A stretch of DNA of 64,000 nt from Siphonodentalium dalli (taxonomy: Eukaryota; Mollusca; Scaphopoda; Gadilida; Siphonodentaliidae): contig CP136068.1 of NCBI GenBank assembly GCA_032622095.1, positions 16,039,729 through 16,103,728 of the forward strand, written 5' to 3'. A program made the translations under genes and the position numbers. A model generated the notes under the pieces. That model did not search any database, was not told where the DNA came from, and saw only the letters and a list, made by a program, of their open reading frames with translations. Below, in pieces: positions 44,427 through 56,985 of the stretch. Numbering within the stretch: the stretch's first letter is position 1; every line of letters starts with the position of its first letter.

Positions 44427-45579
44427 AGCTTGTCATTCACACGCATGATGCTGCGTTTATTGATCACATCGCGAATATAAATTCATGACTTCGTCTATTC
44501 ATATTAGTTAGTCAAGGCGACACGAGTTTGATAATCGTCGTTTATTTACAATCATATTGTTGGCTAAATCGTAAAAATATGTCCATTCAATGTAAACCAG
44601 TAAGCAGTAGGAGCAGGCCTATGTTATTCTGCAATGTGGCAATGGAAGACATGTTGTCTTGTTCGCGAAATTTACATGCGATGTTAATTGCATTACGATC
44701 CTCCGGAAAGTTATTGGGAAGTTATATGTTTCATAACTGTGTATTCATATGTGTCCGATGTGTCGATACTCCCAAACACATCACCGCCCAATATGCATAT
44801 ATGATGCAATAATAAAAACAATGTAGATACTCGAAATAAATATGGTACAATGGTTAAGCCAAGAGTCTAATTCACGCACGACAAAAATATCTATTATTTT
44901 GGACACCAGCAAAAATGTATAACCAATCTACCTCAAGCATTCGACTCATTCAATATCACACCATAATATGGACACTAATATATTGAACTAGAGGTCAGAT
45001 TCCATGGAATCAGATATACTTCCATGGTATCCCATCCCATCCCATGTATGTTATGCGTACATGTGCGTCCCTGTCCATGTGAGTGCATATTGGTCCTTTG
45101 CCATGTGATGGTGGACGTGCATTTACTTTTCTAAATAAGATATATAAGATTTATGTCATTTGGTTCGACCCACGTGGATGATTAATGACAGTCTATTGCA
45201 TCATGGTCGTGACCAACTGAGCCACCATTCACCCCAGCCAATCAGTTCATTTTTGTTCGGTAGCGATACATACATTTTAGAGCTAATTATAACCCCTCAC
45301 CAGGACGCCCATATCATATTCAACGGTCACGAAATTTGGCGTGTCTAATTATATCGTAATCGACATGCAGACCAAAAGGGTGTAAAGCAATTTAATGTAA
45401 CTCTGTTATTTCGCATTTATTGGATAGTTCTTTCAGTTTCGGATTCAGAATCTTTTAGTTTTAATGCCGGAGGAAAGATCGCTTGGTTAATTAATTAGTA
45501 TTTCAGTGCGTCATCTGTACACTAAGTCACCAACGTCTTTGTAATTGAGAGATAACTATATCACAATCGATAATGCTAG
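44427..45579. other. no gene supported
   Basis: Unique AT-rich sequence with short frames only (for example 45160-45348). Confidence 0.35.
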
Positions 45580-46730
45580 CTGAGTGCTTACCCGTCCGCT
45601 CTAAAACTAATTTTTCGTATATGCTACCAACACAATCATGCAGTGTTCCAAATATAAAACACTTGATTCGCGATTTTCCATTTTTTCACGTTTACGAGTT
45701 TCGGTGGAATTTGCCAAAAGCCTCGACCCTCCCGGTGCGTACGCCCCCTCTCCGTTGGACAGGTTACTTTCATAGTAGAGCGGACATACCTATATTATAT
45801 CGGTGAACATATGCATGCATTCGCCTTGCTCCTTGATAAGTCCGTTTGAATTTGCGTCAGGAAGAGTTGGTCTGAATTTGAGTAATATAAATCAACCGTT
45901 GACAACGTTCAAGCTACCAGAGTTAACCCGTCCACTCTAAAACTTTGAAAGCGTACTAATCTTGCGTTTGGATACTACTATCCACAACTCGTCGAAAAGT
46001 TTTGATCTCAATATTTGATTTTCGGAGTAATTTTCCCAATTTGATTTTCGTTGGAATTTGCCATATCTGAACCCACCCCGACACAAACTCTCCATTGAGC
46101 AGGTTGCATTTATTGTAGAGAGGTCAAATTTTGGAGGCGTACCTATATAGTATACCGACTTACATGCTCCTGCATTAAAGTCGCTCCTTCATTAGCCCGT
46201 TTGAATTTGGGGCTAAAAATAGGTTAGTGATAGACTACTTAAGTAAACATATTTACGTTGTATAGCGTTGTCACGAGTAAACCTGAAAATTAGAAAATCG
46301 CACTCGAGATGTGCGTGAACACTATCCATTAGATGTACTCGTCAAAACAAAATTATCTCGATGTTTGAATTTCGCCCGGAATATGCGATAAAAAATTAAT
46401 AGCGCTGGACCTCGGTTTATTCATACTGGTGTATAGTTTGTGCCTATTTATGGGCGGTAACTCCTTAGGGAAAGCGCGGACACAAGTTTTGATGACCGTT
46501 GTCAGTAAGGCATACTGACGTGTGCATATGGTCCAAATATGGATGCCCTGCTCCTCATAATTTCCGAGTTAGTAAAATGACATTTTTTCAGATAAAGGGA
46601 GATAACTCTGAGAGAAAAGCGCGGACAATATTCGACTAAGACATACAACTCATTTGCCCCAACATACTTACCAAGTTTTAGTTTTCTACTGCCCATACTT
46701 TCCGAAATATAATGATTGTAAAAGTGTCGA
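45580..46730. repeat. degenerate dispersed repeat (GTAGAG-GG-CAAA / TTGCCAAAAG family)
   Basis: AAAACTAATTTT..., then TTTTCGGTGGAATTTGCCAAA-GC-T-GACCC-CCC..., then CAGGTT-CTTT-ATAGTAGAG occurs twice here (about 45600-45780 and 45960-46120) and again at 51590-51700 and 55410-55530. The linked AACTC-TAGGGAAAGCGCGGACA block is at 46460-46640. Confidence 0.55.
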
Positions 46731-48157
46731 GTATTTTAATAATAACTAGCGGCTTTTCGAATTCCCGGTGGGAAATTCGTATACTTCCATATAATTAAAG
46801 GTTTGTAATGATTCTCGTTTTATATGTATTGCGCTTCACCGCTATCTCTTTCTTCTTCTCTCTTCCTATTTCTCGCGTTGATGTTACTTTTATGTTTTGA
46901 TTTTTATGGTGTACACCTGTTTGTTTGTTTTCACTGTCATCCGCAGTTGACCAAAGGTACTGTGTTTCTCTGGTACTTTGTGCACAAGTACTTTTCCCAG
47001 TGAATGTTTGAAGTCACGTTATATCTGGGAAACTTCAATTTACATGTCTAAATAGTAGCATTTGATTGCCCCTATACTTCTGAACTATGAGACTGCTTCA
47101 ATAATTCAATACCAATAGGTATTTCTGTACACGCACCAAGAAGATGGACATCTCTGCCATATTACAGACACTAGCGAGTTTACGATACCCGTTCGACGGA
47201 AACGGGTACGGGTAAATATGTGGACATCGTCACGGTCACTTGGGTACTTTCAATGCAGCACATAAAGCGATAGCGAATTGAAACGGGTAGATTTGTCCAA
47301 TTGACCGGTAGCCTTTCACTACGATTTTCTCACTCAAACGTCCATGAATTCCATGAAATTCCAGTCAACTATGCGTTAACCTATTTATTGAAAGATTTCA
47401 TGGGCAAATATTATTGATAAAGTTGTCATTTTAACCCAGGATTTGTGTTCAAATTCTCGAGGCGGCTTCTAGCACTTAGGTAAATACGGAAGGCCGATTT
47501 TTTCACTAACAACTTTGTTCAATGCATTAATGACATGTTGTGATTAATAGAGTGAGTAGATGGTGCTATAGACGCAGTCTCGGCCCATTACAGGGACATG
47601 GATATAGATGGTCTGCGCTTTAGGAAGGGTGTCCACCTTCGAATTTCTAACTACACATCTCGAACCATATCATATTCACAAGTTTGCGCGTAAATCCACC
47701 CTCCCCTTGGCTGGCATCAAGCTGTCTAATTATTGGCAATTTTGAGACCTGACACCCATCCCCAAAGCTTGAACAATTTCCAACTGTTTCTGACAGCCAT
47801 TTCAGTCCAAATTGTGTTACCAAAAATATTGAAATATGCAAATTTTGGTCTAAAAACTACAAATTATCCGCTAATAAATTGTTCCAAAATCAAACTACGA
47901 AACCAGTTTCAACCTATTGTTTGTGTGAAATTTCCAACAAATGTTGTGTCAGGTATATCAAATTTCCAAATGCTGAACATTTGACCAAATTTGGGGAGGG
48001 GGTTGAGACACCCCTGTCGTCACGTCCCCGTCTCAACCCATTGTACAAGGACATAAATAAATCGTGGATTTATCTATGCATTGCACATTTGAATACAGTT
48101 ACCGTTTAGTTACCTTATCGTATGTACATGTAGGTGGGGACTGATTTCTCATTGTCT
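46731..48157. other. no gene supported
   Basis: It contains a repeat-like CACCCCTGTCGTCACGTCCC segment and a CT-rich patch near 46845. Frames at 47647-47984 overlap on opposite strands. Confidence 0.35.
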
Positions 48158-48316
48158 CTACTATATATTTTGAGACTTCCGTATGTGTGTACTTTATAGA
48201 ATCGAAAACGGCTGGTCAGATCGAGCTCAAAATTCCTATCTAAAGGTAAAACCCCACGGGAATCGTCGTCGCGGCGTTTTGGAGAAGCTCAGAGCACCCG
48301 TTCTCCACTCTCAGTT
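48158..48316. repeat. dispersed repeat pair, copy 1
   Basis: CTATATATTTTGAGA-CTCCGTAT-TGTGTGTACTT-ATAGAATCGAAAACG...CCACGGG-ATCGTCG recurs at 50452-50620. Confidence 0.75.
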
Positions 48317-48727
48317 ACAAACAAGAAATTCAATTAATTGAGGAAAAACACCCACTGTCCCGAGTGGTAATGATAAGCTATTGGAGGGTCTACTAGTTCG
48401 CATACAAAATAGCAAAATAACATTGAATGTCTCAATGACATCAACAGCTTGAAGGTGGGAATAACCCACCATATATGGTAGATATTCAATCAGACTCTGC
48501 TTAAGTTTGTTAATTGATGACTGATGTACATGTACAATACACACAAGTAGTAATAACAATTAACGTTATGATTTTGAAACTAACCATGATATAATATTGA
48601 CAGTAAGGTGGTATTAACTACTACGAGTACTATTAGTAACAATAGTACTACTTTTCTAGCATAACTTATGTGTATGGGAAATATTAAAGGACAAAACAAT
48701 AGTTACAATACAATTATAACAATTTCT

Positions 48728-49195
48728 TTTAATTAAGCGCAAGAAGAGCTAATTGTGCTTAAGCGCAATATGGGAATCTTTATTGTGCTTAAGCGCAATA
48801 TGGAAGTATTTAACTGTGTTTAAGTGCAATGATGGAATTTTCATATTGCGCTTAGATAATAAAACTCAATAAGGTATCTCTTAATAAGGAATATATTATA
48901 TATAGTACATAAACTCCCTATAATTCAGGTGGTGTAGTCCATCTCCATGGTACAATGGGTGGAACAAATATAGGATTATTCTACTATTTGCACAAGGGCG
49001 ATCTAATGAGAGATATATTAATTGCGCTTAAGTGCAATATGGATGTAATTTCGCTTATGTGTAATAAGGAATGTCTTATTACAATTAAGCGCAATAAGAA
49101 TATTCCTTATTGCACAGGAATATCATATTGTGCTTAAGCGAAATAAGGTATCTCTAACTTCGCTTAAGCACAATAACTTAAGGAATTTTCTTATA
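48728..49195. repeat. cluster of ATTGYGCTTAAGCGCAAT near-palindromes
   Basis: The 18-base near-palindrome ATTGTGCTTAAGCGCAAT is at 48752-48769 and 48782-48799, ATTGCGCTTAAGTGCAAT is near 49021, and half or mutated sites are near 48735, 48815, 48845, 49083, 49126 and 49160. The GGAAT-TT words between them also recur. No gene is here. Confidence 0.7.
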
Positions 49196-49852
49196 ATACC
49201 CATAATTCTGCTGTGGTTAAGTGATCAATTACTTTGGACATTACTGTATGTAGATGGAGTTAAACTCACATCAGTGTTTTGGGGATTTGGACCTTGACTT
49301 CGGACCTTTGGTTTTTAACGCAACAAATGTGCGTACACCTTATACACAAATTTCTTATGTAGCCAGAGTTTTTCTTGGATAAGATGAGTTTGAAGCCTGC
49401 TTACATTTCAAAATGTTGTCAGTTTTGTATTGTCTGCAGCAGAACTCGGCGTGTTGAAGCAAAAGTCACAAGAGATAAAATGTGTATGTAATGAGACTAT
49501 AATACAAATGAAAAAATAAATTGAGGGAAGGGTGGGCGATACAGGGAACTAAGGGTTGAACCGATATAAATTTGTAGACGATAACGACCAATGTTGACAT
49601 ATTATTCAGCTCAACTATACTGTTGAAACAAGGCTATAAAATAGGGTGTGGGTGTCAGAATCTTAGTTATCTCTATATACTTGTGTGCCAGAATTGTCAT
49701 TTATGGACTTCTATAGTGGCACGGGATAAGATGTTGGGTTGGTTATATAGACTCGGAGAAAAAGGGTTCGTATCGATGAACTGACAAAAATTAGTGGAGC
49801 GATGTTGCCATGTAATGAATCGCGACTGTACTAAAACAGCAATGATATAAAA

Positions 49853-49905
49853 TTGGGGGGGGGGGGGGGTCTAATATTATCTCTATCTCTATCTCTATAG
49901 ATGGC
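49853..49905. repeat. poly-G run plus (TCTCTA)n
   Basis: About 15 G's are followed by four to five ATCTCT units. Confidence 0.85.
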
Positions 49906-50094
49906 ACCAGGATTATATAGAAAGGAATAGCAATTGATATACGTATACGGTATACTATAGTAATACCATAGACATATAAGTACAAGTATCACGTTTTCAA
50001 TGCAATACCGGATTCGACATCAAGCGTGAATGCTTATATGAGTCGTTTCCGGGAATCAGTGTTAAAAAAAGGAAAACAAAGAATGCTCAATGGC

Positions 50095-51455
50095 CACGGG
50101 GAGTTAAATAACGGGGAAGTTTAGGACGGGTACCATGAATTAACTCATTGAAAAACAAAGAATGCGTTGTCTGTCGTTCCTAGGGAGGGGGGGATTTTTC
50201 ATAAAAAAAAAAGAATTAAATTATAAAAAAGAATTAAATTAAATTAATAATTAAATAAATATTAAAAAATTCCAAAAAAACATAAATTAAATTTAAAAAA
50301 CATTAAATTAATATTAAAAACATAAATTAAATTTAAAAAACATTAAATTAATATTTAAATATATTTAAAAAAATATAAATAAAAACAAAATAATTTTAAA
50401 AAATGTCATGTTTCGAACAAACGCCGCCGTTGGCGGGCTAACATGCTAGTCTACTATATATTTTGAGAACTCCGTATATGTGTGTTTATGTGGGTACTTC
50501 ATAGAATCGAAAACGCGTGGACAGATTGAGCTCAAATTTCGTATATAAGTGTAGAAACCCACGGGTATCGTCGACGTCGCATTTTGGACAAGTACTGAGC
50601 ACTGATTCTCCACTCCCAATCATCAAAATCACAGCAAACGCCACTTCGGGGGTTAAGGCATCAACGATCTCTATATTGACAATATTCGGAATTGTTAACA
50701 ACGAACGCTCTTTATTGCAATCGACATTGCTAAACGACTACCCCCATGCATACGAAATACAGATGAGAAACGCGATATGCAATTATCTCGATTAAAAAGG
50801 CAGAATTGATCTAAGAAGCGTTTGTTTACAATTCAATGCAACCTTATCGCTCGAAATATTATGCAGAGTCTAAGAAGCGTTTGTTTACAATTCAACGCAA
50901 CCTTATCGCTCGAAATATTATGCAGAGAGATTTCACGACGGGATTAATTTTACTGTCCGCTCTTTTCGGGGACTACGGGGAAGTTTACGACGGGTACCAT
51001 GAATTAACTCATTGAAAAACAAAGAATGCGTCGTCTGTCGTTCCTAGGAAGGGGGGGGATTTCATCGGGTCAATTTTTCCGCCAGAAAAATGCACAATTA
51101 ACTCATTGAAAAAAAAAAATTCAATTAAAAAAAAAAAAAAACAACATAAATTAAATTTAAAAAACATTAAATTAATATTAAAAAAATTAAAAACAAATTA
51201 AATATTAAGAGGGATTTCATCCGATCAGTTTTTTCCGCCCGAAAAAGGCCGAATAAAATAAAAAAAAGAATTAAATTAAAAAAAAAAGAATTAAATTCAA
51301 TTAAATTTAAAAAAAATTAAATAAATATTAAAAAATAAAAAATAAATTAAATGTTAAAAAATAAAAAAAAATAAAAATAAAAACCAAATAATTTTAAAAA
51401 TGTCATGTTTCTGACCAACCACGCCAGTGGGGGGCTAACCTGCTAGTTTACCTTA
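50095..51455. repeat. duplicated unit with A/T low-complexity core
   Basis: GGGGAAGTTTA-GACGGGTACCATGAATTAACTCATTGAAAAACAAAGAATGCGT-GTCTGTCGTTCCTAGG (50098 and 50978), an A/T tract of AAATTAAAT/ATTAAAAA words (50195-50405, 51105-51390) and AATGTCATGTTTC-GA (50402 and 51399) occur twice in the same order. A 58-base tandem (AAGAAGCGTTTGTTTACAATTCAA-GCAACC...) lies between at 50814-50928. Confidence 0.75.
50452..50620. repeat. dispersed repeat pair, copy 2
   Basis: It is the partner of 48158-48316. The frame at 50517-50795 crosses it and is not convincing. Confidence 0.7.
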
Positions 51456-51469
51456 TAAAGCCTCGCCAC

Positions 51470-52330
51470 GAGTAAACCTTCGGCTTTAGGACGATTGAAA
51501 CAGACATGACTAAGTTGCGCCTGGACACTAGCTATCACATCCACTTATCAAATGTTTTTTTTATCTTGATGTCTGATTTTTTGACAAATTTCCCCCCTTT
51601 GATTTTCGTTGGAATTTGCCAAAAGTTTGAACCCACCTGAAGCTGGGTCGATTTTGGGCATGTTGCTTTTATAGTAGAGTGGTCAAACTTTGGAGTCGTA
51701 CCTACAGGTCTGGTTTGGTCTTACAACCCGGGAATGGTCCCACCGCTTTTCCTGGCCTGGTTTCACCCTCTCCTGCGCTCCAGCTCATCCAACAGCCATT
51801 TTCCTTCATTAAGGAGAGAAATTTATTATTTTGGACGTTCAGGGGTCGGTAACTCTGTCAATTGACAATTTACAAAATATTCACGGCATCGTTATCGGTG
51901 TACAGTGTAGACTATGACATGTAAGTTTGGTCGCAATCGAAGGGACTTTATTTTTTACGACTTTGAACACCGTTCCCACACTCCCCGGGTAATAATCGGA
52001 CAACGTCCATTTTGTGGAACTGAACCACGTTTAAGTTGCTCTACACCATAACACTTGTCCCGTTCCGCTGCCTCAATGCGTTCCAGATATACTCTATAAT
52101 TGTCGATAAATGTGAGAGGCCGGTTTAAGGGCCATAACTCCATAAATCTGGCACGGACAAAACTCGCAATGCCTCAACTGCCGATTCCCGTGGGAGTTGT
52201 ACACACACAGAAAATTTCAGCATTCTATATTCAGCGGTTCCTGAGATTAAGCGTTACAAACTTACTCAGAAAAATAATAATACAGAATAATAATAGAGAA
52301 CAATGGAGAAACGTTAAATGAAATAAACCG
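51470..52330. repeat. copy of the GTAGAG / GGGCCATAACTC dispersed family
   Basis: It shares GAATTTGCCAAAAG, TAGAGTGGTCAAACTTTGGAG and AAGGGCCATAACTCCATAAA with 45580-46730 and 55320-56650. There is no gene. Confidence 0.5.
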
Positions 52331-52737
52331 TGTTTTTATGAAATAACTTACGAAACCCGTGAGCAAATCGCGGACAATGTGCTTATTCCGCTACGAGCAT
52401 GTCCGGATGCATGGGGTGAAAACTCATACTGTACACAACATTGTATAATGACATTTTTATTATCCATCTGTATGTTTATCCAGATTTTTGGAATAAATCC
52501 TTTGTTGTTATTTTTGGTATTTGTCGGCATTTAATTCTCTGAAAAAGGCTGTATTTTGATCATCAGAAAGCATGATTTGGAAAAGGAAACACGGAAGTGA
52601 GATAACAAAAACTCAAGGCGGAAGTGAAAGGTCTGCTAAAATCAATCAGTGTTGCGCGCATCACAATTTCACCGATTCATTTCGCAATAGAGTTAATTCG
52701 TGACGTCACGGAGTCCCAATAAAAAGTGACATTGTAC

Positions 52738-52782
52738 AGTCGGGAGTCCAATATGACTTTCGGGAGTCCAATATGACTTTTT
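52738..52782. repeat. CGGGAGTCCAATATGACTTT tandem pair
   Basis: Two adjacent copies of a 21-base unit. The rest of 52331-53359 has no gene that I can support. Confidence 0.8.
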
Positions 52783-53358
52783 CCAGGACTATCACGTGGC
52801 GGCTTTTGCCCAATCGGAAATAGTGTTAGTTAATGGATGGATATTAATAACCATTCTGGTAGGTATGTGAAATGAGTGAGTTTGTACTGCACTGTGTGTG
52901 CTTGGAGATTTTCTTGTCTTATTACGTCAGATGGGGGACAAAACAATGTGTCTCCCTGGTCAGGGTGATTTGACGCCCGATACGTGTAAGGGCTTGGGCC
53001 AATCACATGCGGGAAAATATGGAGTAGGGTAACACTACAAAATAAACTTCTGAAATAATTTTAGACAGGGCTATATTTCATTTTAGGAGTTTGTATATAT
53101 AGGTAATACACATATGCAGATAGGTTATTTTCGTGCGCACAACAAACCTTAACAAGTGATCATTACTTGCATTAACAAATATGCCATGTAATGGGTGAGT
53201 TCATTCATTACAGAGTGCGTATCTTTATTTTCATGTTGGTTATCATCTTAATTGTGTTATGACTTAGCAAATGACAATATCATGCAAGTGCTGCTGACAG
53301 CATGTGTTATTGTCATACAAATTATCCATTATACAACATAATTCTGGGCTAACGTTTC

Positions 53359-53359
<1 letters not shown>

Positions 53360-53401
<42 letters not shown>

Positions 53402-53424
53402 TGTATATATATATATATATATAA
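53360..53424. repeat. (AT)n microsatellite
   Basis: Two pure AT runs are separated by AATTTTCAAACTG. Confidence 0.95.
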
Positions 53425-54049
53425 TTGACGTTATCGTGGTTGTTTAATTTACTCATTCTGTAACAATACACTTCTTCCACCCATGTTCATGTATTAGTTA
53501 TATGTTACATGTACATGTTCACAGTTCTTTATGAACTATTGTAGATATGACTTGCATAATCATAGTTAATAGAACTGTAACCGAAGCTGCTAGCTATGAT
53601 AACATATACACTGAAACCGAATTTCGACGTGATCTGTCGCGGAACATAAAATAGGGGTGAAAATCACGTGAATTCCGGTCCTGTATTACTCTCGAATGGA
53701 CCTATCCGTAGGTACCGCCCTAATTTCAATTATAGCCAATCAGCCGATAGCTTAATCGCCGAAGCGACATGTGCCTGCATAGTGACATGAAAGACGCCAC
53801 AAGCGACTCTTTAACAACCACCATTGTAAGCCTTAGGAAATTTACGAACACGAGAGTAAAAATATGTGTTTAATAGCTAAATTGGTGTTGAAATGTACAT
53901 GGGGAACATGTCAGGTTGACGAACGAGATCTATACACATGTTTTAGTTCGGTTTCCTAAATAAAAAAAGTAACCAATACATCTGTTTACACTGGATTAAT
54001 CAGTGCCAACGACCACGCTCAGATCCAAATGTTATTTGAATTCCAATAT
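53425..54049. other. no gene supported
   Basis: Unique AT-rich DNA; nothing recognisable. Confidence 0.35.
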
Positions 54050-54385
54050 TAATACTAGAAATTTTAAACTTCCAATTGGAAGTTTGATACTTCCATATAA
54101 TTATCATATATATTCCAATCCAAACCCCTTCTCAATCATTACCTTTCCCATAACCCAAACTTTAACCATAACCATACCTATCGGCATCCCATACTGTATC
54201 TTAAGGCGAAATGTTTTCATAAGCATAACCGTACTCTAGTCGTAACCATAACCACATCTACTATTCTAACTATGTATATAACAATAGCCAACCCTTACCC
54301 ATCCTTTAGCCCTGACTATACTATTCACATCCCTGACATAATTCATAACACTAACCATAAAACTAACCCGAACACAAACCCTAAA
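54050..54385. repeat. CCATAACC-like low-complexity tract
   Basis: The strand is almost free of G, with AACCATAACCATA, CTAACCCGAAC and AACCCTAAA words. It looks like decayed simple-repeat sequence. Frames through it (54003-54239, 54272-54550) are not genes. Confidence 0.6.
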
Positions 54386-55319
54386 TATTTATCTAACGGT
54401 TACCTGGATCAAGTTACCCATGTGTCGATTTGTACTGAGATAAACCACACATATTCCATGAGACACCTCTGGGAAGCTACCAATTTCTCCATCCATTTAT
54501 TCGAAGCTAAAGATAAACGATCTTTATTGCTAATGATTAGTGCTGCTTAAGTCATCTCAGATCCACGGCACCTGCCCCATGGCAATATCATGGTCAAGTT
54601 ACCCATCTGTAGCAATTTCCCCACAATCTTCCAAGCTGATAATACGCGCTATTTGATGTGTATCTTTGTTGATATCATTTATTTGTCCCACCTAAAGTCA
54701 TATGATGGCAAAGCACCTAACAGATAGCATTTCCCTGGACAATTTAAACATGTGCACTAATTTTCAGCTCCGTGGGTCCGATCATAATAGGTATGTAATT
54801 AATTATGTTATTAAATTATTCATGGATGCCAATTTAAATCATTTGACGTCAGCTGTACCTATCCGATGACACTCCATTTGAGAATTTACCATGTGTACCA
54901 ATTTTCTGTTGCCATGATCCAATTTGCCTGTGTCGGTTTATCAATTTATTGGGTCAGTTATTTCAACGGCCAGTGGAAACACACCTGCTGGTGACAATCA
55001 TTATTTAAAGCTAAGTGAGTAAAGGCCGATCCACACCTGGCGCGAGCGCACGATTATAACGGCCGTGACAGACAACATGTATGCACTTTGTGTATGTATA
55101 CATCTAGTTTATGAACTGAAGCGATCACAAACATGCCTGATATATAAAACCTGATGCACGATATAGTTCTCTACTTATAATGTTAATAGTTGTACTCGAT
55201 CATGATGGAGACAGAGTATAATAAAGTCCAAGCACCCTTCTGGTGGTAATATTTTTTACTTGATTATGACGGTGATAGTATATATAATAAACGTCCGTGC
55301 AACATTCTATACTCGTTCG
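54386..55319. other. no gene supported
   Basis: Unique sequence. Two TATATAAT-AAA- and GATAGTATAATAAA-like words near 55215 and 55275 repeat each other weakly. Confidence 0.3.
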
Positions 55320-56650
55320 CTACAAAAAACTTAGAAAATCGCACTAAAGTTGCACATAGGTACTACTACCCTGCACATCCTCTCTTCGGTTTAGTTTTAT
55401 CTGGATTGGCGAATTTGACCCCCCTCTCTAAGTCTCTGCGGAATTTGCATAAAGTCTGAACCCTCCCGAAGCGAGCTCTTCGTTGGGCAGGTTGCTTTGT
55501 GATCAATCTTGGTGGGCAATCCGACGGTATACCGACGTACACGTCCCTGCATCAAAGATGGATTATCTCTTTAAATAACAAATTTGAAATAGTTGCAGTG
55601 GTCTACAATAATAACTATGAATTGAATAACCCTGCCCGGAAAGGCTTCTATCAATTACTATCTATTTTATTTCGAATATTTTATTATGAAATGAGATGAT
55701 TAATTGGGACACTTTATTTGTCTATTTTTAGAACAGACAATTCAAGCGATATCATATAAAGATAGGTAGCATTAGGTTGTTTTATAGCTACGTACCGAAC
55801 ATCAAATATCCCAGATTGATTGATTGTATTGTTTTATTCCATAGTTATAAGCGATAAAGAGTATAATTAACGTGTATTTGTGATAACATTACACAATAAC
55901 ATTTCTGATATATGTTAACAGTAACCACTATTGTTCATTAACTAAACAACCACATCTTTTTTTAGCAGAACATATTCGCAATCAAATCAATATTAATCGA
56001 AAGAAGCATTTCTGGACAGGAGTCTTCTATTCATTTCTAATATGTTATACCCCGGTAACTATATAATACATGTTTACAAAGAGATAATCCACCTATAACA
56101 TCCGTCCTTCATTCGCCCATTTTGATTTGGCAGGCAAAATATCTGATTGTTTTGTCCCAGCCATACATTGGTAACAGCTGGGACAAAACACTTTCAAGTG
56201 GAACATTTCGGTCCGAAGCACTCTTCTCATCTGGAAAATGCAATAAATATTTGGCTCCTCTATTCGCCATGTTCCTCAATTAGAGAGAGAGAGGGGGTGA
56301 TTAATTTGTTCAATATTTTTCAACGGTAACTCGGTCAATTTTAAACCAATTACAAAATGTTCACGGCATCGATATCGGGGTGTCAGGTAGAACATGCATT
56401 CCATTAAAGTTTGGTCGCGATTGGAGATAATGTGAACATTGAACACCCCTCCCCGTCAATATTATGATAACAGCCACATTTTTTTATAAATGAAGATAAT
56501 TTGTCCCGTTCCGCTACCTCAAAGCATTCAGGTGATACTCTACAATAAATTGTCGACACATGTGAGAGGTCGGTTTAAGGGCCATAACTACATAAAGCAA
56601 GCAATGACAAATTCACGATGGCTTAACATAATGAATCCAATGCATAACTG
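55320..56650. repeat. further copies of the GTAGAG / GGGCCATAACT dispersed family
   Basis: 55410-55560 matches 51590-51740, and 56330-56650 (TTCACGGCATCG-TATCGG, then GGTCGGTTTAAGGGCCATAACT) matches 51870-52145. No gene is seen. Confidence 0.5.
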
Positions 56651-56769
56651 TGTATAGTATACCGACTTATTCAACACTGAGAATATGGGAAAAATGCCAG
56701 CCCTTGAAGTGATTGGTGGCTTGGAGAGTACATTGATCCACTGTATATCCCTTTATTTATCCAATAGAT

Positions 56770-56977
56770 CACAGGGCCCTGTAACGCGCTCAGTTGCCCA
56801 CCCCCCTTTGCGCTGCCCATATACACCGCTTCTGTTTACGCGCCTGCTTCACGTTAATGGTAGTATAATAAGGTCCTTATTATACTACCATTAACGCGTA
56901 TGCGATTATATAGAAGCGGCGTATATGGGCAGAGCAAAGGGGCGGGAACGAAGCTGAGCGCGTTACAGGCCCCTGTG
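56770..56977. mobile_element. hAT-like hairpin miniature element, intact (208 bases)
   Basis: The ends are CACAGGGCCCTGTAACGCGC and GCGCGTTACAGGCCCCTGTG, the arms pair over most of their length to a centre ATAATAAGGTCCTTATTAT, and the 8-base direct repeat CAATAGAT flanks the element (56762-56769, 56978-56985). CAGGG ends and 8-base target sites mark hAT. A half copy is at 25594. Confidence 0.88.
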
Positions 56978-56985
56978 CAATAGAT

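Noticed and set aside
54050-54385. Interstitial telomere repeat
   Set aside because: CCATAACC and AACCCTAA words are mixed and irregular; no run of TTAGGG/CCCTAA units is present.
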